Assembly (NCBI RefSeq): GCF_023715505.1
Contig: NZ_JAMBOH010000001.1
Coordinates: 310,001 to 374,000, forward strand
Reading direction: 5' to 3'
Origin: Neobacillus cucumis
GTDB lineage: Bacteria; Bacillota; Bacilli; Bacillales_B; DSM-18226
DNA: 64,000 nt
A program made the translations under genes and the position numbers. How positions within the stretch are numbered: the first letter of the stretch is position 1; every line of letters starts with the position of its first letter. The notes below the pieces were generated by a model. It was given only the letters and a program-made list of their open reading frames with translations, was not told the DNA's origin and made no database searches. This document shows, one piece after another, positions 1-10,245 of this stretch.

Positions 1-208
1 TTAAACCTTCAAAGGAGCCTTTGTAAGGAATAGTTGAATTTAAAAGGACATAGGTAGGAGTCATAATATAAGGATCTAGATTCATTCTCATATACCGATC
101 ATGGGATGTACATTTTTGGACCATCTTTATTTGTCCATTAGAAATGAAAAGCGAACATGTAGTTATCTGATTGTCTTTAAGTATATTGGCATTTTCAATA
201 ATATACAT
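1..208 (-). CDS. N-terminal fragment of an unidentified protein (cut by window edge)
   Basis: An open frame starts at an ATG at 208 behind a GGTGGTGG ribosome site and runs without a stop through position 1, giving about 69 residues. The protein opens MYIIENANIL and continues with an 'LFISNGQI' stretch, a pattern that recalls the first beta strands of amidohydrolases ('enNAnIl...i.dGkI'), but no metal-binding motif is inside the visible part. It lies downstream of aroA and behind that gene's terminator, so it is probably its own transcription unit. The function is a guess; the coding call rests on the start, ribosome site and open frame. Confidence 0.6.
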   Translation of the reverse strand, partial: MYIIENANILKDNQITTCSLFISNGQIKMVQKCTSHDRYMRMNLDPYIMTPTYVLLNSTIPYKGSFEGL

Positions 209-281
209 CTTCCACCACCTATTTACTTTTCTTAAGACAAGCTATGCGAAGAATTGTGAATCTATTCCTTTTAGCAGTCAT

Positions 282-312
282 AAAAAAAGCAAAAGCTGCC
301 TAAAAGGCAGCC
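282..312 (-). terminator. Terminator of the aro operon
   Basis: On the minus strand a GGCTGCC/GGCAGC stem with a short loop is followed by a T-rich run (TTTTTTTA). It directly follows the aroA stop codon. Confidence 0.8.
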
Positions 313-1602
313 TTAGCGGGTTAAGATATTTAAATGTGTAAAAAAGTTCGGGTAAGAAACCGAAATCGCTTCGAATCTTTCAAGTTCTACAGTATTCTCA
401 GATAAAAGAGCAGCAATAGCAAGCATCATGCCAATTCTATGGTCTCCATGACTTGAAACCTTTCCACCGGTTAACTTTGATTTCCCATGGATAATCATTC
501 CGTCATCGGTCGCTTCAATATCAGCCCCTAATTTCCTTAACTCTTGAACGACTGTATCAATACGATTTGTTTCTTTTACCTTTAATTCTTCAGCATCTTT
601 AATGATGGTTGTCCCTTCCGCTTGTGTTGCAAGGAGGGCAATGATTGGAATTTCATCAATTAGTCTAGGAATTAAATTGCCTTCCACTACTGTCCCTTTC
701 AGATTAGAAGTTTTGATGATGAGATCCCCAGCCGGTTCAAAATCATTGGTCTCTGCTTGGACAATCTCTAATTCCGCACCCATTTTTTGCATAACCTCGA
801 TAATCCCGGTTCTAGTTGGATTTAGCCCAACATTTTTTAAGACAATCTCACTGCCAGGAATTATGGCACCTGCAACGAGGAAAAACGCAGCAGAAGATAT
901 ATCACCAGGAACATGAATAGTGGATGCTGTCAGATTTTGTCCGCCTTTTACCCTAATGGTCTGATTATCTTTTGTAATTTCACCGCCAAATTGTCGAATC
1001 ATTCTTTCTGTATGATCCCGAGTCTCAGCAGGCTCAATAATCGTGCTCACTCCATCTGCCTGGAGTCCAGCAAGAATTAATGCAGATTTAACCTGCGCGC
1101 TTGCAACTGGAAGCTGATACTCAATAGACTGTAATTGACCGCCACGGATAGAAATTGGTGTAAAATCACCATTTTTTCGTCCATCAAGTTTAGCACCCAT
1201 TTGGGTCAATGGGACCGTTACCCTTGTCATTGGTCTCTTACCAATCGATTCATCTCCCACGAGTGATGAGAAAAAGGGTCTGCCTGCTAAAATGCCCATC
1301 AATAATCGAATCGTTGTTCCAGAGTTTCCTACATCCAAAACCTCAGAAGGTTCTGTTAATCCTTCAAAGCCATTTCCAATAATTCGAAGCTCATCCTCTG
1401 ATTCCTCAATCGTTACGCCTAATTTACGAAAGCATGAGATTGTACTTAAACAATCATCCCCCGGCAAAAAATTAGTTACCCTTGTTTCGCCATGGGCGAT
1501 AGAACCAAACATGACAGAGCGATGAGATATAGATTTATCACCTGGGATTGTTACTTCACCAACTAAACGATTGACGTTGGTATTAAGTTTTAATGTTTCC
1601 AT
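313..1602 (-). CDS. aroA: 3-phosphoshikimate 1-carboxyvinyltransferase (EPSP synthase)
   Basis: Transfers the enolpyruvyl group of PEP to shikimate-3-phosphate, the sixth step to chorismate, in the cytoplasm. The 429-residue length is normal. Family signatures are visible: GDKSISHR near residue 21, VGNSGTTIR near 90, and [11 protein letters not shown] near 385. The ATG at 1602 has an AGGTGAT site. It is the last gene of the aromatic block and ends at a strong terminator. In B. subtilis this gene is called aroE. Identity is secure. Confidence 0.97.
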   Translation of the reverse strand: METLKLNTNVNRLVGEVTIPGDKSISHRSVMFGSIAHGETRVTNFLPGDDCLSTISCFRKLGVTIEESEDELRIIGNGFEGLTEPSEVLDVGNSGTTIRLLMGILAGRPFFSSLVGDESIGKRPMTRVTVPLTQMGAKLDGRKNGDFTPISIRGGQLQSIEYQLPVASAQVKSALILAGLQADGVSTIIEPAETRDHTERMIRQFGGEITKDNQTIRVKGGQNLTASTIHVPGDISSAAFFLVAGAIIPGSEIVLKNVGLNPTRTGIIEVMQKMGAELEIVQAETNDFEPAGDLIIKTSNLKGTVVEGNLIPRLIDEIPIIALLATQAEGTTIIKDAEELKVKETNRIDTVVQELRKLGADIEATDDGMIIHGKSKLTGGKVSSHGDHRIGMMLAIAALLSENTVELERFEAISVSYPNFFTHLNILTR

Positions 1603-1664
1603 CTAAATCACCTTTTTTATTTCAAGATTTATCAGCGTACTAGTCAGCAGATTTTCTTTACCAT

Positions 1665-2771
1665 TTAAGTACCCACTGAAGTTGCGAAGTTGGAATAACT
1701 TGCTATACATCGCTCAGCTCTTTGACGATCCTCTTCTGTTTGAAAACTAATCACTAAAACTCCATTAATATCTTCGCGCGTTTCTAAAATACGAATATTG
1801 GTGATGCTAATGTGTTCCTTTGCTAGATAACCGGTTATCTCTGAGATCACCCCAGGATAATCCGGAATATCCACATACAAGTCATAAAATGAAGGAATAG
1901 CCCCTTTTTCTTTCTGGGGAAGCCCATCGCGGAACTGCTTGGCTTGATTAAAATAATTGTATATAGCAGTACTGTTTTCTTGTTCTAACAGTGTTTTGAC
2001 CTCATTCATTTCTGAGAGCCATTGGTTGAGTAATTCAATTAATATTTCACGGTTGTGAAGCAAGATATCTTTCCACATTTTAGGACTGCTGGAAGCAATC
2101 CTTGTAATATCACGAAAACCTCCCGCAGCAAGGCGGGGGATTAGACCCTCTGATTCAGAGAGTCTTTCGGTTTGCCGAACAATTGATGCAGCAATAATAT
2201 GCGGAAAATGGCTGACGATTCCTGTAAGATAATCATGTGTATCCGGAGTAATTGTTAAGAATTTAGCATGTGTCCCGATTAACCACTCTTTTAGAGTATC
2301 CACCTTAGAGTTTTCAATATGGTCTTCTGGTGTTAATAAATAAAAAGCATTTTCAAATAAAATTTCCTTTGCTGCTGAGACACCGCTTTTATGCGAGCCA
2401 GCCATAGGATGGCCGCCAATGAAAGTAAACCCCTTTTTTGTTAAACTTAGACTGCTCTCAACAATTTTCCCCTTTGTACTTCCTGTGTCAGTTACTATCA
2501 CTTCTGGATTAAGTGGAAGTTCAGAAAGGAGGTGAATGATTTCCTTAGTTTCATTAACTGGAGCAGCAATTATAATTAAATCAGCTCCAATTGCTCCATC
2601 CTGAATACTTTCTGCTATTTCATCTATGACACCAAGCATTTTTGCTAGTCTTGCCTGTTCGTAGTTAATATCGAATCCAACAATCTCCGAATCGAAATGT
2701 TCCTTCTTAATACATAATGCCAAGGATCCACCTATTAATCCTAAGCCAATAACAAAAACCCGGCCCTTCAA
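1665..2771 (-). CDS. tyrA: Prephenate dehydrogenase with C-terminal ACT domain
   Basis: Oxidatively decarboxylates prephenate to 4-hydroxyphenylpyruvate for tyrosine synthesis. The N-terminus carries the NAD-binding GLGLIGGSLA motif, the middle has GGHPMAGSHKSG of the prephenate-binding site, and residues from about 295 form an ACT domain, as in the Bacillus enzyme, suggesting feedback control by an amino acid. The start is a TTG at 2771 preceded by GGGGGA at good spacing; no in-frame ATG lies near. It sits between hisC and aroA, the conserved order. Confidence 0.96.
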   Translation of the reverse strand: MKGRVFVIGLGLIGGSLALCIKKEHFDSEIVGFDINYEQARLAKMLGVIDEIAESIQDGAIGADLIIIAAPVNETKEIIHLLSELPLNPEVIVTDTGSTKGKIVESSLSLTKKGFTFIGGHPMAGSHKSGVSAAKEILFENAFYLLTPEDHIENSKVDTLKEWLIGTHAKFLTITPDTHDYLTGIVSHFPHIIAASIVRQTERLSESEGLIPRLAAGGFRDITRIASSSPKMWKDILLHNREILIELLNQWLSEMNEVKTLLEQENSTAIYNYFNQAKQFRDGLPQKEKGAIPSFYDLYVDIPDYPGVISEITGYLAKEHISITNIRILETREDINGVLVISFQTEEDRQRAERCIASYSNFATSVGT

Positions 2772-2802
2772 TGTCCATCCCCCTATTTAGAGAAAACTGC
2801 TT

Positions 2803-3891
2803 CTAATTTGCCCCAAGAAATTCGCTTAGTACCTTTAAAACACCATCGTTTTGTGCTTCGGAGCCCACCGTTATTCTTACTGAGGTCGGGAAGCCGAGTG
2901 CTTTTCCGGAACGGACAATAAATCCTCTCTCTTGTAAATAATGAAAAATCTTATCTCCGTCTACTTTGAAATCTATTAAGATAAAGTTGGTCTGGGAAGG
3001 ATAATATTCTAGATTATGCTGATCGCAAAATTTATAAAATTGTGCAATTCCCTGCCTGTTCTTTTCTTTACAATCTTCGACAAATTGCTGATCCTTAATT
3101 GCCGCACTTGCTGCTAGCTGGCCTAAAGAATTAACGTTAAATGGCTCCCTAGCAGGTTCTAAGGCCTTGATAATTGCTGGATTAGCTACCCCATAGCCAA
3201 TCCTTAAGGCTGCTAAACCATAAATTTTTGAAAACGTTCTTAATACAATTAGGTTATCGAACTTACGGGTCAAACTAATAGAATTATAATAATCCTCGGC
3301 CACTACATACTCATAATAAGCCTCATCAAGAACCACAAGAATGTGTGGAGGAACTTTTTCTAGAAATGGGACTAATTTATTCTCCGGAATATATGTACCA
3401 GTCGGATTATTAGGGCTGCACAGCCAAATAACATTAGTCTGTTCATCAATGGCCTCTAACATAGAGTCTAAGTCATGCTCCCCGTTTATAAGAGGGATTT
3501 CCTTAATAATCGCTCCTTCAATTACCGCATTGTGCTTATACTGCGAAAAGGTTGGATGAGCCATTACTGTACTGGCATTTGGATGTAATAGAGCCCTTGA
3601 GATCATTTGAATTAAATTATCTGAGCCATTACCTAATATGAGCTCGTTCTCTTCAACCTCCAAAAAGGATGCAAGTGTTTCTCTTAAATTTGTCGCATAG
3701 CCATCAGGATAAATAGCCAGACTGGTTGGATTCGAATTTAGGGCTGAATGAACAGAATCTGAACACCCAAATGGATTTTCATTTGAGGCTAGTTTAACGA
3801 TCTGTTCGAGATTAAATTGTTTCTTTACTGCATCAATAGACTTTCCTGGTTGATATGGAGTTAGTGTTAATAACTGTTCTTTCCATCTCAT
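2803..3891 (-). CDS. hisC: Histidinol-phosphate / aromatic aminotransferase
   Basis: A class I/II PLP-dependent aminotransferase (362 residues) that in Bacillus serves both histidine synthesis and the last step to tyrosine and phenylalanine. Visible motifs are LASNENPFGC near the N-terminus, SPNNPTG near 170 and the Schiff-base lysine in TFSKIYGLAALRIGYG. I chose the ATG at 3891 (MRWKEQLL) because it has a GGGGTGGAG site and matches family N-termini; an upstream in-frame ATG at 3939 would overlap aroH. It follows aroH by only 37 bases; the tryptophan genes normally in between are absent. Confidence 0.95.
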   Translation of the reverse strand: MRWKEQLLTLTPYQPGKSIDAVKKQFNLEQIVKLASNENPFGCSDSVHSALNSNPTSLAIYPDGYATNLRETLASFLEVEENELILGNGSDNLIQMISRALLHPNASTVMAHPTFSQYKHNAVIEGAIIKEIPLINGEHDLDSMLEAIDEQTNVIWLCSPNNPTGTYIPENKLVPFLEKVPPHILVVLDEAYYEYVVAEDYYNSISLTRKFDNLIVLRTFSKIYGLAALRIGYGVANPAIIKALEPAREPFNVNSLGQLAASAAIKDQQFVEDCKEKNRQGIAQFYKFCDQHNLEYYPSQTNFILIDFKVDGDKIFHYLQERGFIVRSGKALGFPTSVRITVGSEAQNDGVLKVLSEFLGAN

Positions 3892-3928
3892 TTTCTCCAC
3901 CCCGTTCGCTTTCAAAAGTTTGTTAATT

Positions 3929-4303
3929 TTATAATGCAACGCTGTTGTTTAAATCAGGTCTTAACACTTGTGCATCATTTAGATAAACATGGACAATCTT
4001 TTCCTGTGTAACACTTGTATTGACGTGCATCATTACTCTAACACACATCTTCAAGGAGTTAGGAACAGGCATTTCTCGCATACACATTACTGGTACATAG
4101 GTCCAGCCTGGGAATTTCCGCAATGCCTTAGCCGGAAACGCGGCATCAACATCTTCCGTTGTTGAAACTAATACGGAGGCGACGGAATCAGGCTGAATTT
4201 GATTTACCTCAATTAATTTAGCAAAAAGTTCCTCTGTCGCTGCAATAATTGCTTCTTCAGAATTAGCAGTAACCGTCGTGGCACCCCTCACACCTCTGAT
4301 CAT
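3929..4303 (-). CDS. aroH: Chorismate mutase, AroH type
   Basis: Rearranges chorismate to prephenate. The 124-residue protein is the small trimeric AroH fold, not the AroQ helical type: it begins MIRGVRGATTV, contains FPAKALRKFPGWTYVPVMC, and keeps the arginines in RVMMHVNT and the conserved HVYL...VLRPDL end. It lies 18 bases after aroB and just before hisC. Close to full length compared with the 127-residue B. subtilis enzyme. Confidence 0.96.
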   Translation of the reverse strand: MIRGVRGATTVTANSEEAIIAATEELFAKLIEVNQIQPDSVASVLVSTTEDVDAAFPAKALRKFPGWTYVPVMCMREMPVPNSLKMCVRVMMHVNTSVTQEKIVHVYLNDAQVLRPDLNNSVAL

Positions 4304-4321
4304 AAAACATTCTCCCTTATA

Positions 4322-5392
4322 TTAAAATCTTGTCAACTCTTGCCATAATACCTCTTCAGATACTTCCTGGAGTAAAGGATGCCCCACTTGTTCAAGTAAA
4401 ACAAAACGAATCGCATCCCCAACAGATTTTTTATCCTGTCTCATTTTCGCTATCAAGCTTTCAAAGGATAATTTTTTAGGTACGGTTGTTTCATAGCCTA
4501 ATTCTGTAACCCAGTCAATGAATTCACTTATATTAAACGATAAACCTAATAAGTTATTACTTAACTTTAAGGCAAAAATCGTCCCAATCATTACTGCTTC
4601 ACCATGCGTGAAATTTCCATAACCCATTTCTGCTTCGATCGCATGTCCAAGGGTATGACCTAAATTTAAAAAAGCACGGATTCCTGTTTCTTTTTCATCC
4701 TGCGATACGAACTTGTTTTTAATCTTTATCCCTTGTACAAGAGAAGCGGATAATTGTTCTTTTGTTATCGCATTTAAATTATCAATATTTAACCTTAACC
4801 AATCATAAAAATGAGGATCCGCTATAAGGGCATGTTTAATAACCTCCGCAAATCCAGATCGAATTTCATGAATGGGAAGTGTATTTAATAATTCAAGATC
4901 ATAAAATACTGCTTCCGGCTGATAAAAAGCTCCAATCATATTTTTCCCAAGCGGATGATTGATCGCAACTTTTCCGCCAACGGCACTATCATGTGCAAGA
5001 ATGGTGGTAGGCACTTGAATAAAAGGAATACCGCGCATAAACGAAGCTGCAACAAATCCGGTCAAATCTCCAACCGCCCCTCCTCCAAAGGAGAGAACAA
5101 CCGATTTGCGGTCTAAACGACTGGCTAGGGCGGTTGTCAGGGCATCATAATATACCTCAAAGGTCTTTGCTTTTTCACCTGCAGGTGCCGTAAAAATGAT
5201 CGGTTCCCAAGGTTTCAGCACTTGAAGTAATGTTTCAAGATGAAGCTTTGCAACTGTTTCATCCGTAATAATTAGTATTCTTGTAAGATCAGGGAAATGA
5301 TTTGTCAAGAATACAGGAAGTTCATTTCTACACCCGTCTCCCACAAATACAGGATATTCCTTGGATTCTGTTTGAATTTGAATAGTTTCCAT
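4322..5392 (-). CDS. aroB: 3-dehydroquinate synthase
   Basis: Converts DAHP to 3-dehydroquinate using NAD and a divalent metal. The 356-residue chain shows GGGAVGDLTGFVAASFMRG near residue 103, HDSAVGGKVAINHP near 135, and the metal-binding histidines in LNLGHTLGHAIE near 245 and FTHGEAV near 265. Its ATG overlaps the aroC stop codon by one base, indicating translational coupling in the aroC-aroB-aroH-hisC-tyrA-aroA operon. Confidence 0.97.
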   Translation of the reverse strand: METIQIQTESKEYPVFVGDGCRNELPVFLTNHFPDLTRILIITDETVAKLHLETLLQVLKPWEPIIFTAPAGEKAKTFEVYYDALTTALASRLDRKSVVLSFGGGAVGDLTGFVAASFMRGIPFIQVPTTILAHDSAVGGKVAINHPLGKNMIGAFYQPEAVFYDLELLNTLPIHEIRSGFAEVIKHALIADPHFYDWLRLNIDNLNAITKEQLSASLVQGIKIKNKFVSQDEKETGIRAFLNLGHTLGHAIEAEMGYGNFTHGEAVMIGTIFALKLSNNLLGLSFNISEFIDWVTELGYETTVPKKLSFESLIAKMRQDKKSVGDAIRFVLLEQVGHPLLQEVSEEVLWQELTRF

Positions 5393-6570
5393 TAGAACTC
5401 CCTCGCGTATTCCCGATGTCTATTAAGTTCATCGACAAGGGTATCAAACCGATCACTATTAAACTGTTCAATAAGTGCGTTAGCAAGTTCCCATGCTACT
5501 ACATGCTCAGCAACAACAGCCGCCGCCGGTACTGCACAACTGTCAGACCGCTCAACACTGGCCGCAAATGCCTCCTTTGTTTCAATATCGACACTCATCA
5601 ACGGTTTATATAGTGTTGGAATTGGCTTCATAACTCCTCTAACGACGAGTGGCATCCCGGTCGTCATGCCGCCTTCAAAACCGCCAAGCCGATTGGTCTT
5701 ACGGTAATAACCAACTTCTTTATCCCATCCAATTTCATCATGCACTTGACTTCCAGGCAAGCTTGCCGCTTCAAAGCCAATTCCTATTTCAACACCTTTA
5801 AAGGCGTTAATACTCATAATAGCTGCTGCTAATTTCCCATCCAATTTTCGATCATAATGAACATAACTTCCAATACCTGCAGGCATACCTGTTGCAATCA
5901 CCTCGACGACCCCGCCGATGGAATCTCCATTTTGCTTTGCTTCGTCAATAGCTGACATCATTGCTTGCTCCACCTTGGGATCTGCAACGCGAACTGGAGA
6001 TAATTCAGTGACTTCTTTTAATGTTTCTATCGCAAGGTTAGGGTCTACGGAGGCTTTCACCCCGCCTATTTCGACAACGTGCCCTACAATCTCTACACCA
6101 AGCAGTGATAATAGCTTTTTCGCGACTGCACCGGCTGCAACTCTAACCGTTGTTTCCCGTGCTGAAGAACGCTCTAATACATTTCTCATATCGTGGTGGC
6201 CGTATTTAATGGCCCCATTTAAATCCGCGTGACCAGGTCGTGCCCTTGTCACCTTCCGCTTGATTTCATCTTCTTGCCCTTCCTCTAAAGCCTCAATTCC
6301 CATAATCTTGGTCCAATGCTTCCAGTCATTGTTCTTTACCACTAATGCAATCGGTGAACCAAGGGTTTGTCCATGACGAACACCTGAAACTATTTCTGCA
6401 GTATCCTTTTCGATTTGCATGCGTCTTCCCCGGCCATAGCCTTTTTGCCGTCTGGCTAACTCATTATTTATATCTGAAGCTTCCAGCGGCATGCCTGCTG
6501 GTAAGCCCTCTAAAATTGTCGTTAACTGCGGCCCATGGGATTCTCCTGCTGTTAAATATCTCATTCCCAT
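5392..6570 (-). CDS. aroC: Chorismate synthase
   Basis: Makes chorismate from EPSP with reduced FMN. Signatures: [11 protein letters not shown] at the start, [17 protein letters not shown] near 45, [13 protein letters not shown] near 115 and RSSARET near 135. Starts at 6570 (MGMRYLT) or 6564 (MRYLT) are both served by an AAGGGGGAA site; the family favours MRYLT. A TTG further up lies inside that ribosome site and is unlikely. It is the first gene of the aromatic operon. B. subtilis calls it aroF. The chemotaxis gene cheR, next to it in B. subtilis, is absent. Confidence 0.96.
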   Translation of the reverse strand: MGMRYLTAGESHGPQLTTILEGLPAGMPLEASDINNELARRQKGYGRGRRMQIEKDTAEIVSGVRHGQTLGSPIALVVKNNDWKHWTKIMGIEALEEGQEDEIKRKVTRARPGHADLNGAIKYGHHDMRNVLERSSARETTVRVAAGAVAKKLLSLLGVEIVGHVVEIGGVKASVDPNLAIETLKEVTELSPVRVADPKVEQAMMSAIDEAKQNGDSIGGVVEVIATGMPAGIGSYVHYDRKLDGKLAAAIMSINAFKGVEIGIGFEAASLPGSQVHDEIGWDKEVGYYRKTNRLGGFEGGMTTGMPLVVRGVMKPIPTLYKPLMSVDIETKEAFAASVERSDSCAVPAAAVVAEHVVAWELANALIEQFNSDRFDTLVDELNRHREYAREF

Positions 6571-6683
6571 CGCTCTTTCCCCCTTCAACTCATTAAAGAA
6601 TTATTTATCAATATAACATATTGAGCAAAATAAACATAGTATAACTATTCAGAAAATAAGGATAAAATTTTGTAATCGGATAC

Positions 6684-6720
6684 AAAAAAAGGCACTCGTA
6701 TATATTATACAAGTGCCTTT
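6684..6720 (-). terminator. Terminator after ndk
   Basis: Minus strand: AAAGGCACTTGTATA pairs with TATACGAGTGCC, followed by TTTTTTT. It separates ndk from the aromatic operon, so aroC must have its own promoter in the short gap. Confidence 0.85.
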
Positions 6721-6729
6721 CAAGTTACA

Positions 6730-7176
6730 TTAGTAAATCCACTCGTTCACTAACTTAGAATAATCAACTACTTCAGTTTCTTTAAAGAATAATCCAATTT
6801 CACGTTCCGCACTAGCCGGAGAATCAGAGCCGTGGATAACATTTTTTCCCACAGTAAGGCCAAAATCACCGCGGATCGTTCCTGGGGCCGCGTCCTTAGG
6901 ATTAGTAGAACCCATCATTTGACGAGCTGTTGCAATTACATTTTCACCCTGCCAAACCATCGCAAAAACAGGTCCTGAAGTGATGAAATCAACTAATTCC
7001 CCGAAAAATGGACGCTCCTTATGTTCCCCATAATGTTCTTCAGCAAGCTCATTTGGAATACTCATTAATTTTGCCCCGACTAATTGGAAGCCTTTCTTTT
7101 CAAAGCGAGCTACAATTTCCCCAATAAGGTTACGCTGAACTCCGTCAGGCTTTACCATCAAAAATGTTTTTTCCAT
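6730..7176 (-). CDS. ndk: Nucleoside diphosphate kinase
   Basis: Balances NTP pools by moving the gamma-phosphate between nucleotides through a phosphohistidine. The 148-residue protein begins [16 protein letters not shown] and contains the active-site histidine in [10 protein letters not shown]. The ATG at 7176 has a TAGGAGTGG site; in-frame codons upstream to 7266 lack one and do not match the family. It follows hepT, as in B. subtilis, and ends at its own terminator. Confidence 0.96.
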   Translation of the reverse strand: MEKTFLMVKPDGVQRNLIGEIVARFEKKGFQLVGAKLMSIPNELAEEHYGEHKERPFFGELVDFITSGPVFAMVWQGENVIATARQMMGSTNPKDAAPGTIRGDFGLTVGKNVIHGSDSPASAEREIGLFFKETEVVDYSKLVNEWIY

Positions 7177-7285
7177 GGTTTCCACTCCTAAAAAAATATT
7201 ATGTATATTGATTGTTAGTTTTGAACAATCCATGAAAATGTTATCATTTTTTTGAATATTTAGCAAGCTGACGCCGGCAAAGAAA

Positions 7286-8248
7286 TTAGAACTTTCGTCT
7301 GCCTATATATTTAGCAATATCTCGCAATGTCCTTTTCGCTTTATTTTCTGGTAACTCTTCTAGTACTGTTAAAGCCTTATCTAGATATTGATCACTTAAT
7401 GCATAGGATTTTTCAATCGCACCTGATCGTTTAATTAGGGAGATGATCCGTCCTATTTCCTCGAGTTCCATATTTTCATGTACCTTTTCAATTTCACAAA
7501 GTGTATGAGGATCATCCATAGCAAACAGGGCAGGGGCAGTAATATTTCCTTGTAGAAGATCGCTTCCGGCTGGCTTTCCTAGTTCCTTTTCAGTCGAGGT
7601 AAAATCCAAAATATCATCAATAATCTGATAGGACATTCCAACGTAATAACCAAATCGGAATAGTTTCTTATGATAATATTCTTCTACCCCTGCAGCAACA
7701 GCTCCTAATTGACAGCTTACTGCAATTAACAGGGCAGTCTTCCTTTTTATTCTCCTAAGGTAATCTCTAAGGTTTTGCTTAAAACGATATTTATCTTTTA
7801 TTTGTTGTATTTCCCCCACAGTTACTTCGACAATCGTGTTCGCCAAAATTTTATGGGCCTCAGGTCTTTTAATATTTGTCATCAATTCGAGGGCAAGGGC
7901 AAAAACAAAGTCACCTGTATACATCGCTATTTTGTTATCCCATTTTGATTTTACAGTTGGTTGTCCCCGGCGAAGATCAGCATCATCTATCACATCATCA
8001 TGAACCAGTGACGCCATGTGAATTAATTCCAATGCGACCGCTACATTTTTCAGTACCTGAATATCGTAATCACCAAATTTACCTGCAAGCAAAACAAAAA
8101 CGGGACGAATTCGTTTTCCTCCAGCTTGTAATGTATGCATAGAAGCTTGTTTCAAAAGAAGAGACTCCGGCTGGATGGTCTCTTCGAGTTCTTTTTCTAT
8201 TATGTTAATATCCGAATTCAAAAATGAATACATCATTTTTAATTTCAT
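7286..8248 (-). CDS. hepT: Heptaprenyl diphosphate synthase component II
   Basis: Catalytic subunit of the two-part enzyme that builds the C35 side chain of menaquinone-7 from farnesyl diphosphate and isopentenyl diphosphate. Both aspartate-rich motifs are present: [15 protein letters not shown] near residue 80 and [11 protein letters not shown] near 208, plus GGKRIRP near 43. The partner hepS lies two genes upstream with menG between, the standard hepS-menG-hepT order, so all menaquinone tail steps are made together. Confidence 0.95.
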   Translation of the reverse strand: MKLKMMYSFLNSDINIIEKELEETIQPESLLLKQASMHTLQAGGKRIRPVFVLLAGKFGDYDIQVLKNVAVALELIHMASLVHDDVIDDADLRRGQPTVKSKWDNKIAMYTGDFVFALALELMTNIKRPEAHKILANTIVEVTVGEIQQIKDKYRFKQNLRDYLRRIKRKTALLIAVSCQLGAVAAGVEEYYHKKLFRFGYYVGMSYQIIDDILDFTSTEKELGKPAGSDLLQGNITAPALFAMDDPHTLCEIEKVHENMELEEIGRIISLIKRSGAIEKSYALSDQYLDKALTVLEELPENKAKRTLRDIAKYIGRRKF

Positions 8249-8291
8249 TTGTATTCACCCTGCTTTTCATCCCGTCTTCATTTTTGATGAA

Positions 8292-8996
8292 TTAGATTTT
8301 TTTACCTATATGAACAGCGGCGGCACCACCACTATATGGTTTATATTTCACTTCATTGAACCCTGCTTTTTCAAACAGCTTGGCAAGCTCTCTCATCCCT
8401 GGAAAATCACGGGCAGATTCATGGAGCCATGAATACTCCCGGTAGCTTTTCGCCAAAAGTTTTCCAAACAAAGGCATGATAAAACGAAAGTAAAAATAAT
8501 AAAGCTGTTTATAGCCAATTAAGGTAGGCTGTGACGTTTCCAGGCAAACTGCGATCCCGCCTGGTTTAACAACCCGATACATTTCCTTTAATACCTGCAG
8601 ATAATCAGGTACATTCCTTAAGCCAAAGCCAATCGTAACATAATCAAAGCTATTATCAGGAAAAGGGAGTTCCATTGCATTTCCATGAATTAATGTCACC
8701 TGTTCCAGTCCTAAATCCTTAACTTTTTCTATCCCAACATTCAACATGTTTTGGCTAAAGTCTAAACCTGTCACTTTTCCTGTCGGGCCAACTGCTTCAG
8801 CTAAGGCAATGGTCCAATCAGCCGTTCCGCAGCAGACATCGAGAGCTTTTGAACCCGGTTGAACATTCATTCTTCTCATGGTATCCTTCCGCCACTTGAT
8901 GTGTTGCTGAAAACTAATAACTGAGTTCATTTTATCATAGTTATCAGATATCTTTTCAAACACATTATGAACGCGCTGTTCCTTCGATTGCTGCAT
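8292..8996 (-). CDS. menG: Demethylmenaquinone methyltransferase
   Basis: SAM-dependent methylase performing the final step of menaquinone synthesis. The 234-residue protein has the UbiE/MenG signatures: the NDxMNxxxSF-like '[13 protein letters not shown]', the SAM-binding [14 protein letters not shown] near 52, and [14 protein letters not shown] near 120. The ATG at 8996 follows a GAAGGGT site. It is flanked by the two subunits of heptaprenyl diphosphate synthase. Also named ubiE or menH in older literature. Confidence 0.95.
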   Translation of the reverse strand: MQQSKEQRVHNVFEKISDNYDKMNSVISFQQHIKWRKDTMRRMNVQPGSKALDVCCGTADWTIALAEAVGPTGKVTGLDFSQNMLNVGIEKVKDLGLEQVTLIHGNAMELPFPDNSFDYVTIGFGLRNVPDYLQVLKEMYRVVKPGGIAVCLETSQPTLIGYKQLYYFYFRFIMPLFGKLLAKSYREYSWLHESARDFPGMRELAKLFEKAGFNEVKYKPYSGGAAAVHIGKKI

Positions 8997-9026
8997 GTTT
9001 TACCCTTCTTCCACAAAAGTTTTTGC

Positions 9027-9803
9027 CTATGGCTGATACTGACCCAACAACGCTGTGACCCTTTTTGCAAGAAAGTCATTTAAGTTAGGAAGTTGTTTTT
9101 CTACAGCTTGTTTTAAACGTTCTATATATTCATCGCATGTCTGTATTAAACGCTGTTGTTTTTCTTTAGTTAAGTCTTCCAATTTTGCTTCAGTGAAAAG
9201 GAGTTTATTCAATGATTGAAATAAGATACTGCATCCCGATTGAAAATATTCGTTTCTCTCAATTAATAGCCTTTTAAATAATAAAAGGTCACCAAGAAAA
9301 TCATCCCATAACTCTACTTTAAAATAATCGGCTACCTTTGACAGTAAAGAACTTTCGATTTTTCTAATTCCTGACATTAGACTCTCTATTCCATCGAGGT
9401 CAGTTTGATATACGAGGATTTTATGTTCGTTTACTTCTTTTACTCCTGCTGAAAGAGATTTTATCATGTTAATATCTTCTGCTTCCGCAAGAATTTGATA
9501 ATATAGTCCGCTAAAATAGTCTCCAGCAAGTACAGTTAGTTGTCGTTTTTTCTCATCTATAGTCTCGCTTGATATATATTCATGGGTATCAAGGGCAATT
9601 TGGATTAACATGGTTGACAATGTGTAGTATTGTATCTGATTAAAAGAGAGTTCTAATGATTCCAGTAAAGAAACGAGGACTAACAGCTTTTCCTCATCTA
9701 TTTTTGGGGTTTCAATAAATTCAAGCAAGTAGGAATCAAAAACCCTCTTTTCGACCTGCTCTTTTATCGTTGTAAATTTTTGTCGAATGTCGTGCACTGT
9801 CAT
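9027..9803 (-). CDS. hepS: Heptaprenyl diphosphate synthase component I
   Basis: Small non-catalytic subunit that pairs with HepT to set the C35 product length. The 258-residue sequence is largely helical; QLTVLAGDYFSGLYYQILAE near residue 90 and VKEVNEHK are the recognisable family stretches. Starts at 9806 (GTG), 9803 (ATG) and 9797 (GTG) share one AAGGGTG site, so the exact start is uncertain. A TATAAT-like -10 box at 9907-9912 in the gap after mtrB may begin this transcription unit, although its -35 is weak. Confidence 0.88.
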   Translation of the reverse strand: MTVHDIRQKFTTIKEQVEKRVFDSYLLEFIETPKIDEEKLLVLVSLLESLELSFNQIQYYTLSTMLIQIALDTHEYISSETIDEKKRQLTVLAGDYFSGLYYQILAEAEDINMIKSLSAGVKEVNEHKILVYQTDLDGIESLMSGIRKIESSLLSKVADYFKVELWDDFLGDLLLFKRLLIERNEYFQSGCSILFQSLNKLLFTEAKLEDLTKEKQQRLIQTCDEYIERLKQAVEKQLPNLNDFLAKRVTALLGQYQP

Positions 9804-9974
9804 CACCCTTGCTTCCCCGATGTAATCACTATATGTATTTTATATTGTCTATTTGAATGAAATTTTCATGCCCACCTAAAGAGAAAAATAAAACAAGGCA
9901 GACCCAATTATAACATAAAAGGTCTGAAGTGAGCAGGAATTCACAAAATAATCACTTACCATTCTAAAACGCGG

Positions 9975-10211
9975 TTATTTTCTAATTTCACTCTCAACTT
10001 CACCAAATTGAGTGAGAATTTTAGCGTTACCACGAATTTTAATCGCAGAGGTATGCTCCGTAAACTGAGCAATAAGGACCTCTCCTTTATCAAGCTTTTC
10101 CGAATGATGGAATCTGGTATCAGAGCCCCTTGTTAGGCCAATTACACTGACTCCATCATCTTGAGCTTTAATCACAACATAATCGCTATTTTGTGGATTA
10201 CGTTTTTCCAA
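9975..10211 (-). CDS. mtrB: Tryptophan RNA-binding attenuation protein (TRAP)
   Basis: TRAP forms an 11-subunit ring that, with tryptophan bound, wraps GAG/TAG-repeat RNA leaders and shuts off trp genes. The sequence is very close to B. subtilis Mtr[48 protein letters not shown], including the RNA-contacting lysine and arginine of 'IKIRG'. I chose the TTG at 10211, preceded by GGGGTGG at five bases, because it gives an N-terminus like the 75-residue family; an ATG at 10232 overlaps that ribosome site. It follows folE by 34 bases. No trp operon is in this window. Confidence 0.94.
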   Translation of the reverse strand: MEKRNPQNSDYVVIKAQDDGVSVIGLTRGSDTRFHHSEKLDKGEVLIAQFTEHTSAIKIRGNAKILTQFGEVESEIRK

Positions 10212-10245
10212 TTTGACCACCCCATATGTCAAGAAATAATTAATT

